64,000 nt of DNA from JAWSVE01 sp050789445 (GCA_050789445.1 JAILXR010000001.1:496001-560000), one strand, 5' to 3'. Positions 51,745 through 61,167 are shown, counted from the stretch's first letter. The notes: generated by a model from the letters alone, not told the origin. Translations and numbers: made by a program.

Positions 51745-53487
51745 TTAGTTAGACATTGCAATTGATGCTTTTCTTTTTTCGGTTAACGGCTCATTACTTA
51801 CCGCGTGCATAATCGACCATGCGACATCGGCATGACCTGTTTCATTATTTCGATTAGCTGAATAGGTGACTTTATCGCCGTTGGTTGTAGTTTGGTGAAT
51901 CTGTAAAAAAGCGTGTGGTATTTCTTTGTGTTCGGCGTCCCACTCAATGCGCCCGTTTTCGATCAAGTCCATTGCTTTTAGTACGAGTCTATTTTTCGAC
52001 TCTAACGAATAATGAATAGCGGTAACGCGGGGGAAAAATTGCTGAATTTGTTCGAACACTCCTAAGCCTGGTCCGGTGCAATCCACGCCTATAAATTCAA
52101 CGTTATATTTTTCGGTTAAGCTTTTAATCTGGCTTGCCTGATAACGAAAATTACCAGTAAGTTGAATTTTTTCTAAAACTCTAAACTTGCCTTTCTCATT
52201 GTTCGGGGGGGCCAAAACAACCACGCTGGAGCGGTCGCCGCGTCTTGCTGGGTCGTAGCCTATCCAGACGCCTTTGTTACCATAGGGGCGCTTTTCTTTC
52301 TTCTTAAAGTCGACCCAAATAACATTGCTATCAACGGCACAGCTTAGAAGATCGCCAAGAGCAAAAACACTTTGCCCAGCTTCCATAAAGCCGCACATGA
52401 ACAGCGTATTAAATTCGACTGCGTTATATTCTAGGCGTAGTTCATCGATGTTAAATAAATCGCAACCCTGTTCTTCAGCGTCGACAATCGTAACTATATT
52501 GCGCCAAATACCATCGGCACCCTTAAACCCGTCTTTTAATGTTTTGTGGGATAGATCAAATTCCCGCTTGTCTTTTTCGGTTCGATCTTTGTTGAACTTT
52601 TCACCGCTCCACATTGGGTACGCGCCGTGACTTTTTAGCGATGGTGTAGAAAAATACGTTTTTCGCCATTTCTTTTGCGATGCCATCGCGCTTGCGACTT
52701 TGTTTAATTTGTCAAAATCTGGTATCCAGAACACTTCATCGACGTATAAATGCCCGTTATATCCCTGGGCGGTTCTTACTGATGTTGACACAAACCGAAG
52801 TTCCGCTCCGTTGTTTAAAACAATCGTATTGGAACCTTTTAATTCTATATCGCCATAATCTTTTGCAAACTTGATGATGTACGCTTTAAAGACTTCAGAC
52901 TGCGAACGGCTAGCCGACAAGAAAACTTGATTGTCTCCGGTTAAAATTGCGTCTTCGAATGCTTCCCACGCCATATAAAAAGTAGCGCCTATTTGTCGAG
53001 ACTTTAAAATGAATCGTGTTCGCTCTGACTTGTGTTCATACCAATTTAATTGATATTCAAAAAATAGCTTTTCTCTAATCTCTTTTAATATGTCGGCTGT
53101 AAAATAACTGATGTCATTTTTTATTTTTTTAAGGTTACGTTTTTTTGATCCTGATTCTTCGCCCCGTTCGGCGGCTAATTTTTCTTTTAGCGCTTTGGCT
53201 TTCTTTAGGTCAATACCGGCCATTTTGTCGAGAAGGTTAGACAGTTGGATTATCTCTTTGTAATCACCGTCGCTTTTTTTTTCTTTTTGCACCAAAACAT
53301 TCAAGCGCCTTGCGGTCGCTTGTTCAATTGTTTCGTGCCCTAACATCGAATCCCATGCGCCTTTATCGCGCCATTGATAGACAACGCGAGAACTATTTAT
53401 ATTCAGCTGTTTGGCAATTTCTTTTGCAGAATATTTCTGCAGATACATTTGTTTGGCAGCTTCTTTAATCGGTTCCGGATAATTCAT
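51745..53487 (-). CDS. Phage terminase large (ATPase) subunit, P2 gpP type
   Basis: A 580-residue DNA-packaging motor. The N-terminal helix-turn-helix (EAAKQMYLQKYSAKEIAKQLNINSSRVVYQW) binds DNA. The ATPase has a Walker A SRQIGATFYMAWEAFE and a Walker B HLYVDEVFW. The C-terminal nuclease-like domain starts IGYDPARRGDRSSVVVLA (first Asp), with further acids in FIGVDCTGPG. It pairs with the small subunit at 55753-56460. Confidence 0.95.
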   Translation of the reverse strand: MNYPEPIKEAAKQMYLQKYSAKEIAKQLNINSSRVVYQWRDKGAWDSMLGHETIEQATARRLNVLVQKEKKSDGDYKEIIQLSNLLDKMAGIDLKKAKALKEKLAAERGEESGSKKRNLKKIKNDISYFTADILKEIREKLFFEYQLNWYEHKSERTRFILKSRQIGATFYMAWEAFEDAILTGDNQVFLSASRSQSEVFKAYIIKFAKDYGDIELKGSNTIVLNNGAELRFVSTSVRTAQGYNGHLYVDEVFWIPDFDKLNKVASAMASQKKWRKTYFSTPSLKSHGAYPMWSGEKFNKDRTEKDKREFDLSHKTLKDGFKGADGIWRNIVTIVDAEEQGCDLFNIDELRLEYNAVEFNTLFMCGFMEAGQSVFALGDLLSCAVDSNVIWVDFKKKEKRPYGNKGVWIGYDPARRGDRSSVVVLAPPNNEKGKFRVLEKIQLTGNFRYQASQIKSLTEKYNVEFIGVDCTGPGLGVFEQIQQFFPRVTAIHYSLESKNRLVLKAMDLIENGRIEWDAEHKEIPHAFLQIHQTTTNGDKVTYSANRNNETGHADVAWSIMHAVSNEPLTEKRKASIAMSN

Positions 53488-53667
53488 GACTTTATATTAC
53501 TTGGTCTTAACCGGCTTGATTGCTTTGTGATTCCCTGATTTTTCCTGGTTTTGTTTTTTAGGAATTTATAAAAACTTTGCTCGTTGTTTGGTTTTTTGTG
53601 CGGGCTTATTGTTCGCATCACTTATACGGCGATGACCGAAAAATACCAATCAAGAAGAGTTGAAGTA
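53488..53667. promoter_or_regulatory. Divergent control region between terminase and scaffold genes
   Basis: 180 bases between minus-strand packaging genes and plus-strand capsid genes. In P2 this place holds two late promoters activated by Ogr, with TGT-N12-ACA sites; I looked for that exact pattern and did not find it. The true promoters may have a different operator in this phage. No gene is supported here, although the scaffold frame is open from 53584. Confidence 0.4.
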
Positions 53668-54540
53668 ATGCCAAAAAAACTAGAATCAAATTTCGTAAAA
53701 ATTGCGACTAGCGGCCCGACTATCGACGGTCGAGAAATTAGCGAGAATGATATAAACGAAATGGCCGAAACTTACGACCCTAACGAATACACCGCTAATA
53801 TTTGGTATGAACACATACGCTATTTTGGAAATTTTGGGCAGGTTTCCGATGTTAAAGCAGGTGACGACGAAAAAGGGCGTCGCTGTTTGTTCGCTAAAAT
53901 TTGCCCCGTGGCCGAGCTTTTAGAGTTAAACCGTAACGGTCAGAAGTTGTTCACGTCTATTGAAATACAACCTAATTTTGCTGGAACGGGAAAAGCTTAT
54001 TTAGCCGGTTTAGCCGTCACCGATTCCCCCGCAAGCGTCGGCACTTCTGAATTGCAGTTTTCAAATAGAGCGATAAAAGAGGGCAATTTATTTACCCGAC
54101 CAGAAGAATTTGAACAGTTTGACGTGCAAGAAAAGGACGAATCTGTTTTTAAACGACTTTTTCGAAACCGTTCACAAAAAAATTCACCTTCCGACGACAC
54201 AGACCAGGACGAAAACACCATGAAACCAGAACAACTTTTAGCCTTTACGAATGCTCTTGCAGCCATCCAAGACAATCAAACCGCGATGGCGGAACAATTT
54301 AGCGACCTTAAAACCGCTATAGATACAAAGGCTAAGCCTGAAGAAAGTGATACCGGAGGCGATGAAGAGCAGCACTTTACCGCCGAATCTTTTAACCAGT
54401 TATCAAACGTTGTTGAAGAGCTTCAGAAATCGGTTACTGATCTATCTGAAAAATTCAGCAAGGCAGTTAAAGAGCCTAGCGGGAATACTGACGCAGGAGA
54501 AAATGAAGGCGGCTTAGAATCTGAGAACGAATGCATTTAG
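53668..54540 (+). CDS. Phage capsid scaffolding protein/protease (P2 gpO type)
   Basis: A 290-residue protein, start taken at ATG 53668 (MPKKLESNFVKIATSGPTIDGREI, the conserved start). The N-terminal half is the self-cleaving serine protease: YDPNEYTANIWYEHIRYFG with its His, and KLFTSIEIQPNFA with the Ser. It ends in GLAVTDSPASVGT. The C-terminal half (about residues 195-290) is a coiled-coil scaffold (VVEELQKSVTDLSEKFSKAV). It acts on the capsid protein 62 bases downstream. Confidence 0.94.
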   Translation: MPKKLESNFVKIATSGPTIDGREISENDINEMAETYDPNEYTANIWYEHIRYFGNFGQVSDVKAGDDEKGRRCLFAKICPVAELLELNRNGQKLFTSIEIQPNFAGTGKAYLAGLAVTDSPASVGTSELQFSNRAIKEGNLFTRPEEFEQFDVQEKDESVFKRLFRNRSQKNSPSDDTDQDENTMKPEQLLAFTNALAAIQDNQTAMAEQFSDLKTAIDTKAKPEESDTGGDEEQHFTAESFNQLSNVVEELQKSVTDLSEKFSKAVKEPSGNTDAGENEGGLESENECI

Positions 54541-54602
54541 CCTTTTAGATTTTTAAAAACTTAACCACCTCATTAAAACTTTAGGATTGAGAGAAACAAG
54601 AC

Positions 54603-55637
54603 ATGAAAAAAGAGACCAGATTAAAATTTAACAATCTAAAACAAGGTATTGCTAAATCTTACGGCGTTGAAGATGTTTCAGAAAAATTCTCAGCTACGCC
54701 AAGCGTAGAACAAAAATTAATGGACAAAATTCAAATCAGTAATGAATTTTTAGAACGCATTAATGTTATTGGCGTCGATGATGCGGAAGGCGAAACGGTT
54801 CTAGGTTCAACAGGTCCAATCATCGGTTCGAGAACTGATACCAGTGGTACAGGCGAAAGAACCCCAAAACAACTTTTAAACCTTGATGGGTTTAAATACA
54901 AATGTGAAAAAGCAGATTTCGACGTAGCGATAAAATACAAAACCTTAGACCAGTGGGCAAAGTTTAAAGATTTAAATTCTCGTTATATGTCATACGTTAA
55001 AAAGGGTATCGCGTCGGGTCGTCTTATTGTTGGGTGGAATGGAATCAGTGTCGCACCTTTTCCAGATGCAACCGCCAACCCGCTTGGTCAAGATGTTAAC
55101 AAAGGCTGGCTTCAACATTTACGCGAATACCAATCAGGTTCACAAATGTTAGCGGAAGGCGGGACTACTGGCGAAATCCGTTTAGGCGGCGCGGGTGATT
55201 TTGTAAACCTTGACGCGGCGGTAGACGACCTGAAAAAAATGGTTGGTGAAGAGCACCGGAACTCCGGTGATTTGGTCGCGCTAATTGGTACTGATTTAAT
55301 GTCGTTTGATAAAACGCAGTTGTATAAAGCGCAAGGCCAAACACCCACAGAAAAAGAACGTGTTGAAAGTAATGCGGTTACTCGCACTTACGGCGGCTTA
55401 CCTGCTTACAACTTTGGCTTTTTCCCCGCGCGCGGTTTGATGGTCACAAGTTTTGATAACTTGAGCATTTACTTTCAACAGGGATCAGTTCGACAGCACA
55501 TTCAAGATAGACCGTCTAAAGACCAAATCGAACATTTCAATAGTTTTAATGATGCTTATGTTATTGAAGACTTTGAAAAAGCGGCTTCACTTGAGTTTGA
55601 CAACGTTAGAATTTGGAACGGCACAAACTTTAGTTAA
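54603..55637 (+). CDS. Phage major capsid protein (P2 gpN type)
   Basis: A 344-residue HK97-fold capsid protein with the P2-N signatures: VEQKLMDKIQISNEFLERINVIGVDDAEGETVL, RTDTSGTGERTPKQL, GWNGISVAPFPDATANPLGQDVNKGWLQHLRE and YGGLPAYNFGFFPARG. The N-terminal about 30 residues are the part removed in P2 by the gpO protease. It is the most abundant structural protein and is followed by a terminator. Confidence 0.95.
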   Translation: MKKETRLKFNNLKQGIAKSYGVEDVSEKFSATPSVEQKLMDKIQISNEFLERINVIGVDDAEGETVLGSTGPIIGSRTDTSGTGERTPKQLLNLDGFKYKCEKADFDVAIKYKTLDQWAKFKDLNSRYMSYVKKGIASGRLIVGWNGISVAPFPDATANPLGQDVNKGWLQHLREYQSGSQMLAEGGTTGEIRLGGAGDFVNLDAAVDDLKKMVGEEHRNSGDLVALIGTDLMSFDKTQLYKAQGQTPTEKERVESNAVTRTYGGLPAYNFGFFPARGLMVTSFDNLSIYFQQGSVRQHIQDRPSKDQIEHFNSFNDAYVIEDFEKAASLEFDNVRIWNGTNFS

Positions 55638-55673
55638 TCGTTAACGATCTCCTCGTAGCTATTCCCCTGGTAA

Positions 55674-55697
55674 CGGGTAACCGCCCAGGGGCTTTTT
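55674..55697 (+). terminator. Rho-independent terminator after the capsid gene
   Basis: The hairpin CCCCTGG..CCAGGGG (55674-55680 with 55685-55691) is followed by CTTTTTG. It lies between capsid and terminase small-subunit genes and so should reduce downstream expression. Confidence 0.75.
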
Positions 55698-55752
55698 GAA
55701 AACACGTTATTAGATTATTGAAAATATAAAACAACTTGCTATAGGTGAATGT

Positions 55753-56460
55753 ATGAGTATTGCATTAAGACACAAGCGACGTGCTTTAGAGCGTCATGCG
55801 AAAAATAAAAATGAAACGCAGTTAGTTGAAAACTCAAAAGATCAAACTTTGTTAGTTGGCGATGTTGGCGACGACTACGAAACGGTTTTAGCAGCGCTTA
55901 ACCTTGATCGTGATCGATTAAAGGAAATAGACAGCGTTCCTGAAAAAATCGAGTTAAAGAAAAATGAATTGGTGCCAAAGTACTTGCAGTATTTAGAAAA
56001 ATACCGTGATGAGGAACGTTTGCATCCGAACGCTGTTTTAGTGTGGGTTTTAATTTGGTTGCTGGATATTAAGGACGTCGAAAGGGCGCTTGAATGGGCA
56101 ACATTCGCCATTAAACAGCATCAACACGCCCCAGAAAACTTTAAACGATCTTTGACCGAGCTTTTCGCGGAATCAATGTGTGATTGGGCCGAAACTGAAT
56201 TTACAGAAGGGCGAAGTTTTTCACCTTACTTTGAAATGGTGGCAGTCAATTTAAAAGAAAAAGTATGGCTAACTGAACAGCCTATTATACCAGGCAAAAT
56301 CTTTAAATTGATGGGGCAACATTTTGAAAAACTCAGTGATGATAAAGCCGCGCTCGATTGGTATACCTTGGCGCAATATGCCAACGATAAAGCAGGCTGT
56401 AAGGGAAAAATTAAAAGCCTTACTGAAAAGTTAGAAAAAGATAAAGAAAAACAAGTATAG
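55753..56460 (+). CDS. Phage terminase small (endonuclease) subunit, P2 gpM type
   Basis: A 235-residue protein: SIALRHKRRALERHAKNKNET near the start, RLKEIDSVPEKIELKKNELVPKYLQYLEKY and HPNAVLVWVLIWLLDIKDVERALEWATFAI, as in gpM. The C-terminal half (FKLMGQHFEKLSDDKAALDWYTLA) is TPR-like. It acts with the gpP-like ATPase to cut cos sites in P2 relatives. Confidence 0.92.
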   Translation: MSIALRHKRRALERHAKNKNETQLVENSKDQTLLVGDVGDDYETVLAALNLDRDRLKEIDSVPEKIELKKNELVPKYLQYLEKYRDEERLHPNAVLVWVLIWLLDIKDVERALEWATFAIKQHQHAPENFKRSLTELFAESMCDWAETEFTEGRSFSPYFEMVAVNLKEKVWLTEQPIIPGKIFKLMGQHFEKLSDDKAALDWYTLAQYANDKAGCKGKIKSLTEKLEKDKEKQV

Positions 56461-56566
56461 AAACGACTCCACACGGGGCCAGATAATCGGCGATCTGTTA
56501 GCGCCTTTTTAAGAACGATAACCGCGACCCGTTTTATCTGGTTTTAATTCAGCAAATGAGCAATTT

Positions 56567-57040
56567 ATGTTTACCGGCCACGACCAAACATTAGTAGATC
56601 AAAGTTTAGTTAATGATGGTTTTTTTCCAGACCTGAATTTATCTGAATTTTTGAGCGTGTACCGGATACCAGCGGAATATAAAAGTGAATTGATTTTAGA
56701 TCATTTAACGATGGCTGTTTTTAGTGTAAATGATGAGCTGCAGGACGTTAAAACACATCATATATCTAGCGGTTCGGATACGTTAGAAAGTGTTGCTGGC
56801 GACTCGGTAGGCGCGGCGGGGCAAACAAAAAGTTATTTTATTGAACAGTATAAGCGCGCTGTTTATTGCTTGGCTAAAGCTGATTTGTTTGATCAGTTTG
56901 TTACCTTTAACCGAAAAGACCAAGCTGAATCACAAGCGAACGAATCAGATAAAATTAATAATATTTGGCGAGCCAAAAGCCGCCAAGCCATTAAGCGGAT
57001 TTTAGGTTTAACGGCAAATGTATCGGTCGAGCTTTTATGA
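56567..57040 (+). CDS. Phage head completion protein (P2 gpL type)
   Basis: A 157-residue protein. LNLSEFLSVYRIPAEYKSELILDHLTMAVFSVNDEL and YKRAVYCLAKADLFDQF match the gpL head-completion (head-tail connector) family. The C-terminus ends in the segment KSRQAIKRILGLTANVSVELL. Its stop overlaps the next gene's start (ATGA). Confidence 0.92.
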   Translation: MFTGHDQTLVDQSLVNDGFFPDLNLSEFLSVYRIPAEYKSELILDHLTMAVFSVNDELQDVKTHHISSGSDTLESVAGDSVGAAGQTKSYFIEQYKRAVYCLAKADLFDQFVTFNRKDQAESQANESDKINNIWRAKSRQAIKRILGLTANVSVELL

Positions 57041-57525
57041 TTGGCGAAAAAATGAAAGCGTTACACGCGGCCATTTTGCAAACTGGTTTATTGGCCGCTG
57101 AACAGCTTGATAGTTTTATGGAGTCGGCACCAATGATTCCACAGGGAAGCAAGATCGGCGAAGGAATAGAGCTTTTCAGCTGCACATACCGCGCAGTTTA
57201 TGAAATAGAAAGGCTAGAAGGCGATAACGCGCCATTGTTATTAGCGGCGGTTTGCGCTTGGCTTTTAGATAATGACAGTGACCGAGAAGATGACGAGTTA
57301 GATTGGCCTGAAATTGATATCGACACCAACGACACTACAACAGCCGATATTGAATTAAGTCTTTTATTTAAAGAATCTTTGTTTTTGGTACCGGACGCTA
57401 ACGGGGCTATTCATTATGGCGGCGAAACATGGCGAATTGATCAGCCTGTTATTGATGTAGCAGATCATACGAACGTTGCACACGATGGACAGCCGCCAGG
57501 CTTAACGCATAACTACGATGATTAA
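57037..57525 (+). CDS. Phage tail completion protein R type
   Basis: A 162-residue protein of the P2 gpR tail-completion family: ALHAAILQTGLLAAEQLDSFMES, then YRAVYEIERLEGDNAPLLLAAVCAWLLDND. The conserved DLELSL-like stretch is seen as TADIELSLLFKESLFLVPDANG. It is acidic. An ATG at 57052 (MKALHAA) is an alternative start that fits family length better; the 57037 start overlaps the gpL stop. The stop overlaps gpS by eight bases. Confidence 0.85.
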   Translation: MIGEKMKALHAAILQTGLLAAEQLDSFMESAPMIPQGSKIGEGIELFSCTYRAVYEIERLEGDNAPLLLAAVCAWLLDNDSDREDDELDWPEIDIDTNDTTTADIELSLLFKESLFLVPDANGAIHYGGETWRIDQPVIDVADHTNVAHDGQPPGLTHNYDD

Positions 57526-58168
57526 AACGGCGGTTATCGGTGCTTTAGAAGCTAAAAAGAAAATTGATATTTTACGATTGCCTCCTGCTAAACGTCGGCG
57601 ATTATTATTGAAACTAATGCAGCAAACGCGAAAGCAATCGCGAGAAAGGATTAAGCAACAAAGAGATTTAAACGGCAAGCCGTTTGCGCCAAGAAAAGAC
57701 AATAAAAACAAAAGGAAAATGTTAAGGCAGCTAGGAAAGAAATTAATTATTCGAACCACGCCCGATAAAGGGACGTTAAAAATTAATAACCCCGTGGGCG
57801 GACGAATAGCCAAAGAACAGCAAGACGGAATAACCGAGGTGATGACCTCGCAAAAAATGAAACGGATTCACGGGAAGCCAGATTACGACGGCCCCGCAAC
57901 AAGGAGACAAGCAAAAGCATTACGCGAAGTTGGCTACAAAGTTAAACGAAAATCGGGTAAGGGTTGGAAAACACCTAGCCTAAAATGGATGACTGAAAAT
58001 TTAACGCTTGGCCAAGCTGGTTTAATTACTCGCTTGATGCGAGATGAAAAAAGCAAAACCCAGTGGGAAATCAAATTACCGTCACGCGCTTTTTTAGGGG
58101 CGACAGACGAAGAAGTAAAAACAATGATTAATACTATTTACGACGAAACCATAAAGCAAAGGGCTTAA
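57518..58168 (+). CDS. Phage virion morphogenesis protein, tail completion gpS type
   Basis: A 216-residue, strongly basic protein. LPPAKRRRLLLKLMQQTRKQSRERIKQQRDLNGKPF is the gpS N-terminal signature. PVGGRIAKEQQDG and LPSRAFLGATDEEVKTMIN close the domain. It completes the tail in P2-like phages. It overlaps the gpR end and is followed four bases later by the sheath gene. Confidence 0.92.
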   Translation: MIKTAVIGALEAKKKIDILRLPPAKRRRLLLKLMQQTRKQSRERIKQQRDLNGKPFAPRKDNKNKRKMLRQLGKKLIIRTTPDKGTLKINNPVGGRIAKEQQDGITEVMTSQKMKRIHGKPDYDGPATRRQAKALREVGYKVKRKSGKGWKTPSLKWMTENLTLGQAGLITRLMRDEKSKTQWEIKLPSRAFLGATDEEVKTMINTIYDETIKQRA

Positions 58169-58171
58169 ACC

Positions 58172-59269
58172 ATGTTAGGAAAAATTAGCGTAGAAACTTT
58201 AAATCTTGGCCAAGGCGCTTCACCGGAAATCGAAAAGGTAACGCTTTTTATTGGTGTTGGTACGTTAAATACTGCTTCTATTTTGTCGTTGAATAGTCAG
58301 AGCGATTTAGACACTTTACTTGACGGCGAAATACATAAACAAGTTAAAGCGGCACAGTATAACGGCGGGGAAAACTGGCGCGCTTATGCTTCGCCTATCG
58401 TGTCTGGTACTGATTGGCGTGTAACGTTTGATGAATCCATACAGGCAGGAAAAATACCCGAACTTGTTGCGCTATGCAGCCCCATAAGCACACCCGCTGA
58501 AGTTAATGCGTTACAAGCCGAAGCCGCCGCAATGCGAAACGTTTACGGCTTACCTTTTAGAATTGTTTCTGCTACGCCTGGCATTGATTCCGCTTCGCAA
58601 ACTTGGAGCCAATACGAAACAGCACAAACAGCGATACAAAGCGGCGTATTAGCCGACCGCGTTGCGTTGGTGCCACAAACCCATGGTAATAACCTTGGCG
58701 TTTTGATGGGCCGATTATGCCGCCATGATGTCAGCGTTGCAGATAGCCCCATGAGACCGAAAACCGGCGGTGTCTTGGCGTTGGGTGCTGCACCTACGGA
58801 CATTGACGGCGTAATGCTTTCAAGCGCGACTATCGAAACACTAGACGCTAACCGGTTAACCGTGATTCAAGATTACCCAGGCTACCCAGGGCTTTATTTT
58901 GGCGACTGTAATTTATTGGATGCGCCCGCCGGTGATTTTCAGGTTATCGAATATGGCCGAATTTCTGATAAAGCAGAACGACGAATTAGACCGCTAGCGA
59001 TTAAACGCATTGCCGATAGATCATTTAATAGCACTCCTCTTTCAATGGCTTCTGGAAAAACCTATTTCGCTAAAGTGCTTAGAGATATGAGCAAGGGTAC
59101 GACTTTTTTAGATACGCCTATGCCAGGTGATATTCAACCACCCAAAAAAGACGCCATTCATATTTTTTGGCCCGACAAAGACACGGCCCAAGTATTTTTT
59201 AAAGTGACCCCGTATAACTCAGCAAAAGAAATTAAAAACTATATCGCTTTAGATTTAAGCAACGGTTAA
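58172..59269 (+). CDS. Phage contractile tail sheath protein (DUF2586, HP1 type)
   Basis: A 365-residue protein. Signatures are ISVETLNLGQGASPEIEKVTLFIGVG near the start, the ALVPQTHGNNLGVLMGRLCRHDVSVADSPMRPKTGGVLALG stretch, YPGLYFGDCNLL and the final GRISDKAERRIRPLAIKRIADRSFNSTP. It is the DUF2586 sheath found in HP1/K139-like phages rather than the P2 FI type. It is followed by the tube protein, as expected. Confidence 0.9.
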   Translation: MLGKISVETLNLGQGASPEIEKVTLFIGVGTLNTASILSLNSQSDLDTLLDGEIHKQVKAAQYNGGENWRAYASPIVSGTDWRVTFDESIQAGKIPELVALCSPISTPAEVNALQAEAAAMRNVYGLPFRIVSATPGIDSASQTWSQYETAQTAIQSGVLADRVALVPQTHGNNLGVLMGRLCRHDVSVADSPMRPKTGGVLALGAAPTDIDGVMLSSATIETLDANRLTVIQDYPGYPGLYFGDCNLLDAPAGDFQVIEYGRISDKAERRIRPLAIKRIADRSFNSTPLSMASGKTYFAKVLRDMSKGTTFLDTPMPGDIQPPKKDAIHIFWPDKDTAQVFFKVTPYNSAKEIKNYIALDLSNG

Positions 59270-59330
59270 TTTTTAATGACGGCTAAAAATTAATTTATCA
59301 ATTACGAATATATTTTAAAAGGTTTTTATT

Positions 59331-59774
59331 ATGAGCGGAAAGAGAATAAGCGGGTCGCAAGCGCGGTTTACATTGGGTGATTACCTATTAAAAACTATTG
59401 ACTTTACTTTGAACATTGAAGACAGCAGCGGCGCGGTATACCTCAATAGCCGCCCTGATGGATGGGTTAACGGTGACGTGAAAGCTAGTGGAGAAATGAC
59501 GGTAACAAGTTCTGTTCTTTCGCATATTATCGATATTGCAGAGTCGGCAGGAAGCTTTCAAGACTTGGAACCTTTCGATCTGGTTTGCAATGCCGAAACG
59601 AATAGCGAAAAACTGAATATTGAAGCGTTCGGTTGCAAGTTGAAAATAAGCGATTTGCTAAACGCTCAATCAAATAGTAACGAACGGATAATTCATAAAA
59701 TCCCGTATGAAGTTACCGACGAAGATTTTATCAATATTAACGGCGTTCCTTACCTAGCCCCTGTAGAAGATTAG
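59331..59774 (+). CDS. Phage tail tube protein (DUF2597, HP1 type)
   Basis: A 147-residue protein that matches the DUF2597 tube family: KRISGSQARFTLGDYLL, LNIEDSSGAVYLNSRPDGWVNGDVKASGEMTV and LNIEAFGCKLKISDLLNA. It ends VTDEDFININGVPYLAP. It polymerises inside the sheath. 61 bases lie between it and the sheath gene, with a ribosome-like site before the ATG. Confidence 0.92.
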   Translation: MSGKRISGSQARFTLGDYLLKTIDFTLNIEDSSGAVYLNSRPDGWVNGDVKASGEMTVTSSVLSHIIDIAESAGSFQDLEPFDLVCNAETNSEKLNIEAFGCKLKISDLLNAQSNSNERIIHKIPYEVTDEDFININGVPYLAPVED

Positions 59775-59783
59775 GGCTAGATT

Positions 59784-60008
59784 TTGATTACGGGCGACGG
59801 CGAATTAATTTTTGATCAGCTAGACCAAGCGGCGGAATTGCAGCGTTCACTAAACGAACATGCTTTAGAAGTGCAGCTATCTAAGCATGATTTTAACAGT
59901 GAGAGTAATTTAGAGTGTATTGATTGCTTATCACTGATTCCCGAAGCCCGAAGAAATATCGGCGGTATGAAGCGTTGCGTTTACTGCCAAGAAAAACTAG
60001 AGAGATAA
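59784..60008 (+). CDS. TraR/DksA-type C4 zinc-finger phage protein
   Basis: A 74-residue protein starting with TTG at 59784, supported by AGGG seven bases upstream. Residues 1-42 form a helix pair (FDQLDQAAELQRSLNEHALEVQL). A C4 finger follows, CIDC..CVYC (CxxC-x16-CxxC), with the RRNIGGMKRC part typical of the TraR/DksA family. Such phage proteins resemble P2 Orf82 and may modulate RNA polymerase. The next gene begins two bases after its stop. Confidence 0.88.
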   Translation: MITGDGELIFDQLDQAAELQRSLNEHALEVQLSKHDFNSESNLECIDCLSLIPEARRNIGGMKRCVYCQEKLER

Positions 60009-60010
60009 CG

Positions 60011-60601
60011 ATGATTAACAATTTGAGCTATCAAGTTTTAAAAGAAGCGCTTAACGATAATGGTTATCGTTTTTTTGATAGCGGAGAATTTAATCTAAAC
60101 CTTATCGGCATAAGAACCAGCGCGAAAGAAGCGAATAAGTTTAATGATATTTTTTGTGTCGCATTTAAGCAGCATGGCCGCGAAATGCTCTTTTGTTTTG
60201 ATTGCACAACCGACCCTGGCGAATTCTGGTTAGAAAACCCTATGAACAATAAAGGCGCGGCTATTCTCGCACCTGGACAATATTTAGGGGCTTGGAAAAT
60301 AGGTTATCACTTAAATAAATATCCCGCGCTTACGCAAGTTAAGCCGATGATTGTTTATCGAGATAACAATAAAGATAAAACATTAGATTTTGACGTACCC
60401 CGCGAAGCGGGTTTGTTTGGCATCAACTGCCATTATGCGGCAAAGGATAAGAAAAGTATTTTTGTTGATAAGTTTAGTGCGGGTTGCCAAGTGATAGCCG
60501 ACCACGGCTCATTTGATTTTGTTTTGTCGCTTTGCCATTTAGGTTCTAAAAGTTGGGGTAATTCGTTTACTTATACATTAATTACCGAGGACGAATTATG
60601 A
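60011..60601 (+). CDS. Candidate phage lysin with an SAGC catalytic-type motif
   Basis: A 196-residue cytoplasmic protein without a signal peptide, start taken at ATG 60011. Residues about 138-165 hold GLFGINCHYA (His) and, 15 residues later, VDKFSAGCQVI (Ser-Ala-Gly-Cys), which recalls the His and S-x-G-C site of L,D-transpeptidase-fold enzymes. FCFDCTTDPGEFWLENPMNNKGAAIL and IVYRDNNKDKTLDF are conserved in related phage proteins as I remember them. It sits immediately upstream of two holin-like genes and takes the place of the usual lysozyme. The activity is not proven; it could alternatively be a structural protein. Confidence 0.6.
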   Translation: MINNLSYQVLKEALNDNGYRFFDSGEFNLNLIGIRTSAKEANKFNDIFCVAFKQHGREMLFCFDCTTDPGEFWLENPMNNKGAAILAPGQYLGAWKIGYHLNKYPALTQVKPMIVYRDNNKDKTLDFDVPREAGLFGINCHYAAKDKKSIFVDKFSAGCQVIADHGSFDFVLSLCHLGSKSWGNSFTYTLITEDEL

Positions 60602-61158
60602 GTAGCATTATTACAGCCATTGCAGCGGCTAAAGCTATTGCTGAATTGACCGGCTTAGATGATTGGTTAGGTGAAAAACTTGGCGATAAGCTAGGGGATA
60701 AAGCCGCCGGAGAAATAACCAGCATTGCAAAAAAAGTTACCGGCGCGACTTCTTTTGATGACGCTTTACGCTCTATTGAACAAAACCCAGCGGTAGCGGC
60801 GCGACTAAAAGAAAAGATTTTAGAAAGTGAAAACATATTAGTTCAGTTATCTTTTGAAGATATAAAAAATGCGCGAGATATGTATTTAGGGAAAAGTGGC
60901 GATCTGGTCGACAGCATTGCAAGAAAAGTTATCGCTCAAAACCATCTACTAGTTATTTTATTGTTGGCGCTAAATGTCGCGGTGATTGTGTACGCTAAAA
61001 GCCCCGCGATGGTGGGCGTTGCTTGTACCTTGATCGGCGGAAGTATTACGGCGCTTTGGCAAGAGCGACAACAGGTTATCGCTTTCTTTTTTGGTTCTAG
61101 CCTTGGAAGCAAAATAAAAGATAACGCGAAAAACTCTTTTTTTAATCGCTTTAGGTAA
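60598..61158 (+). CDS. Putative three-helix phage holin
   Basis: A 186-residue protein whose start overlaps the candidate lysin stop (ATGA). A short hydrophobic N-terminal stretch (IITAIAAAKAIAELTG), then a charged helical domain (about 20-115), then two strong membrane helices (HLLVILLLALNVAVIVYAK and MVGVACTLIGGSITALW). It resembles the three-TM holins of gene-transfer agents by domain layout. A basic C-terminus follows. Together with the next gene it makes a two-component lysis set. Confidence 0.6.
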   Translation: MSSIITAIAAAKAIAELTGLDDWLGEKLGDKLGDKAAGEITSIAKKVTGATSFDDALRSIEQNPAVAARLKEKILESENILVQLSFEDIKNARDMYLGKSGDLVDSIARKVIAQNHLLVILLLALNVAVIVYAKSPAMVGVACTLIGGSITALWQERQQVIAFFFGSSLGSKIKDNAKNSFFNRFR

Positions 61159-61167
61159 GGGCTGATA

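Noticed and set aside
53488..53667. P2-type Ogr sites (TGT-N12-ACA) before the scaffold and terminase genes
   Set aside because: The exact pattern was not found by eye, so no late promoter is claimed.
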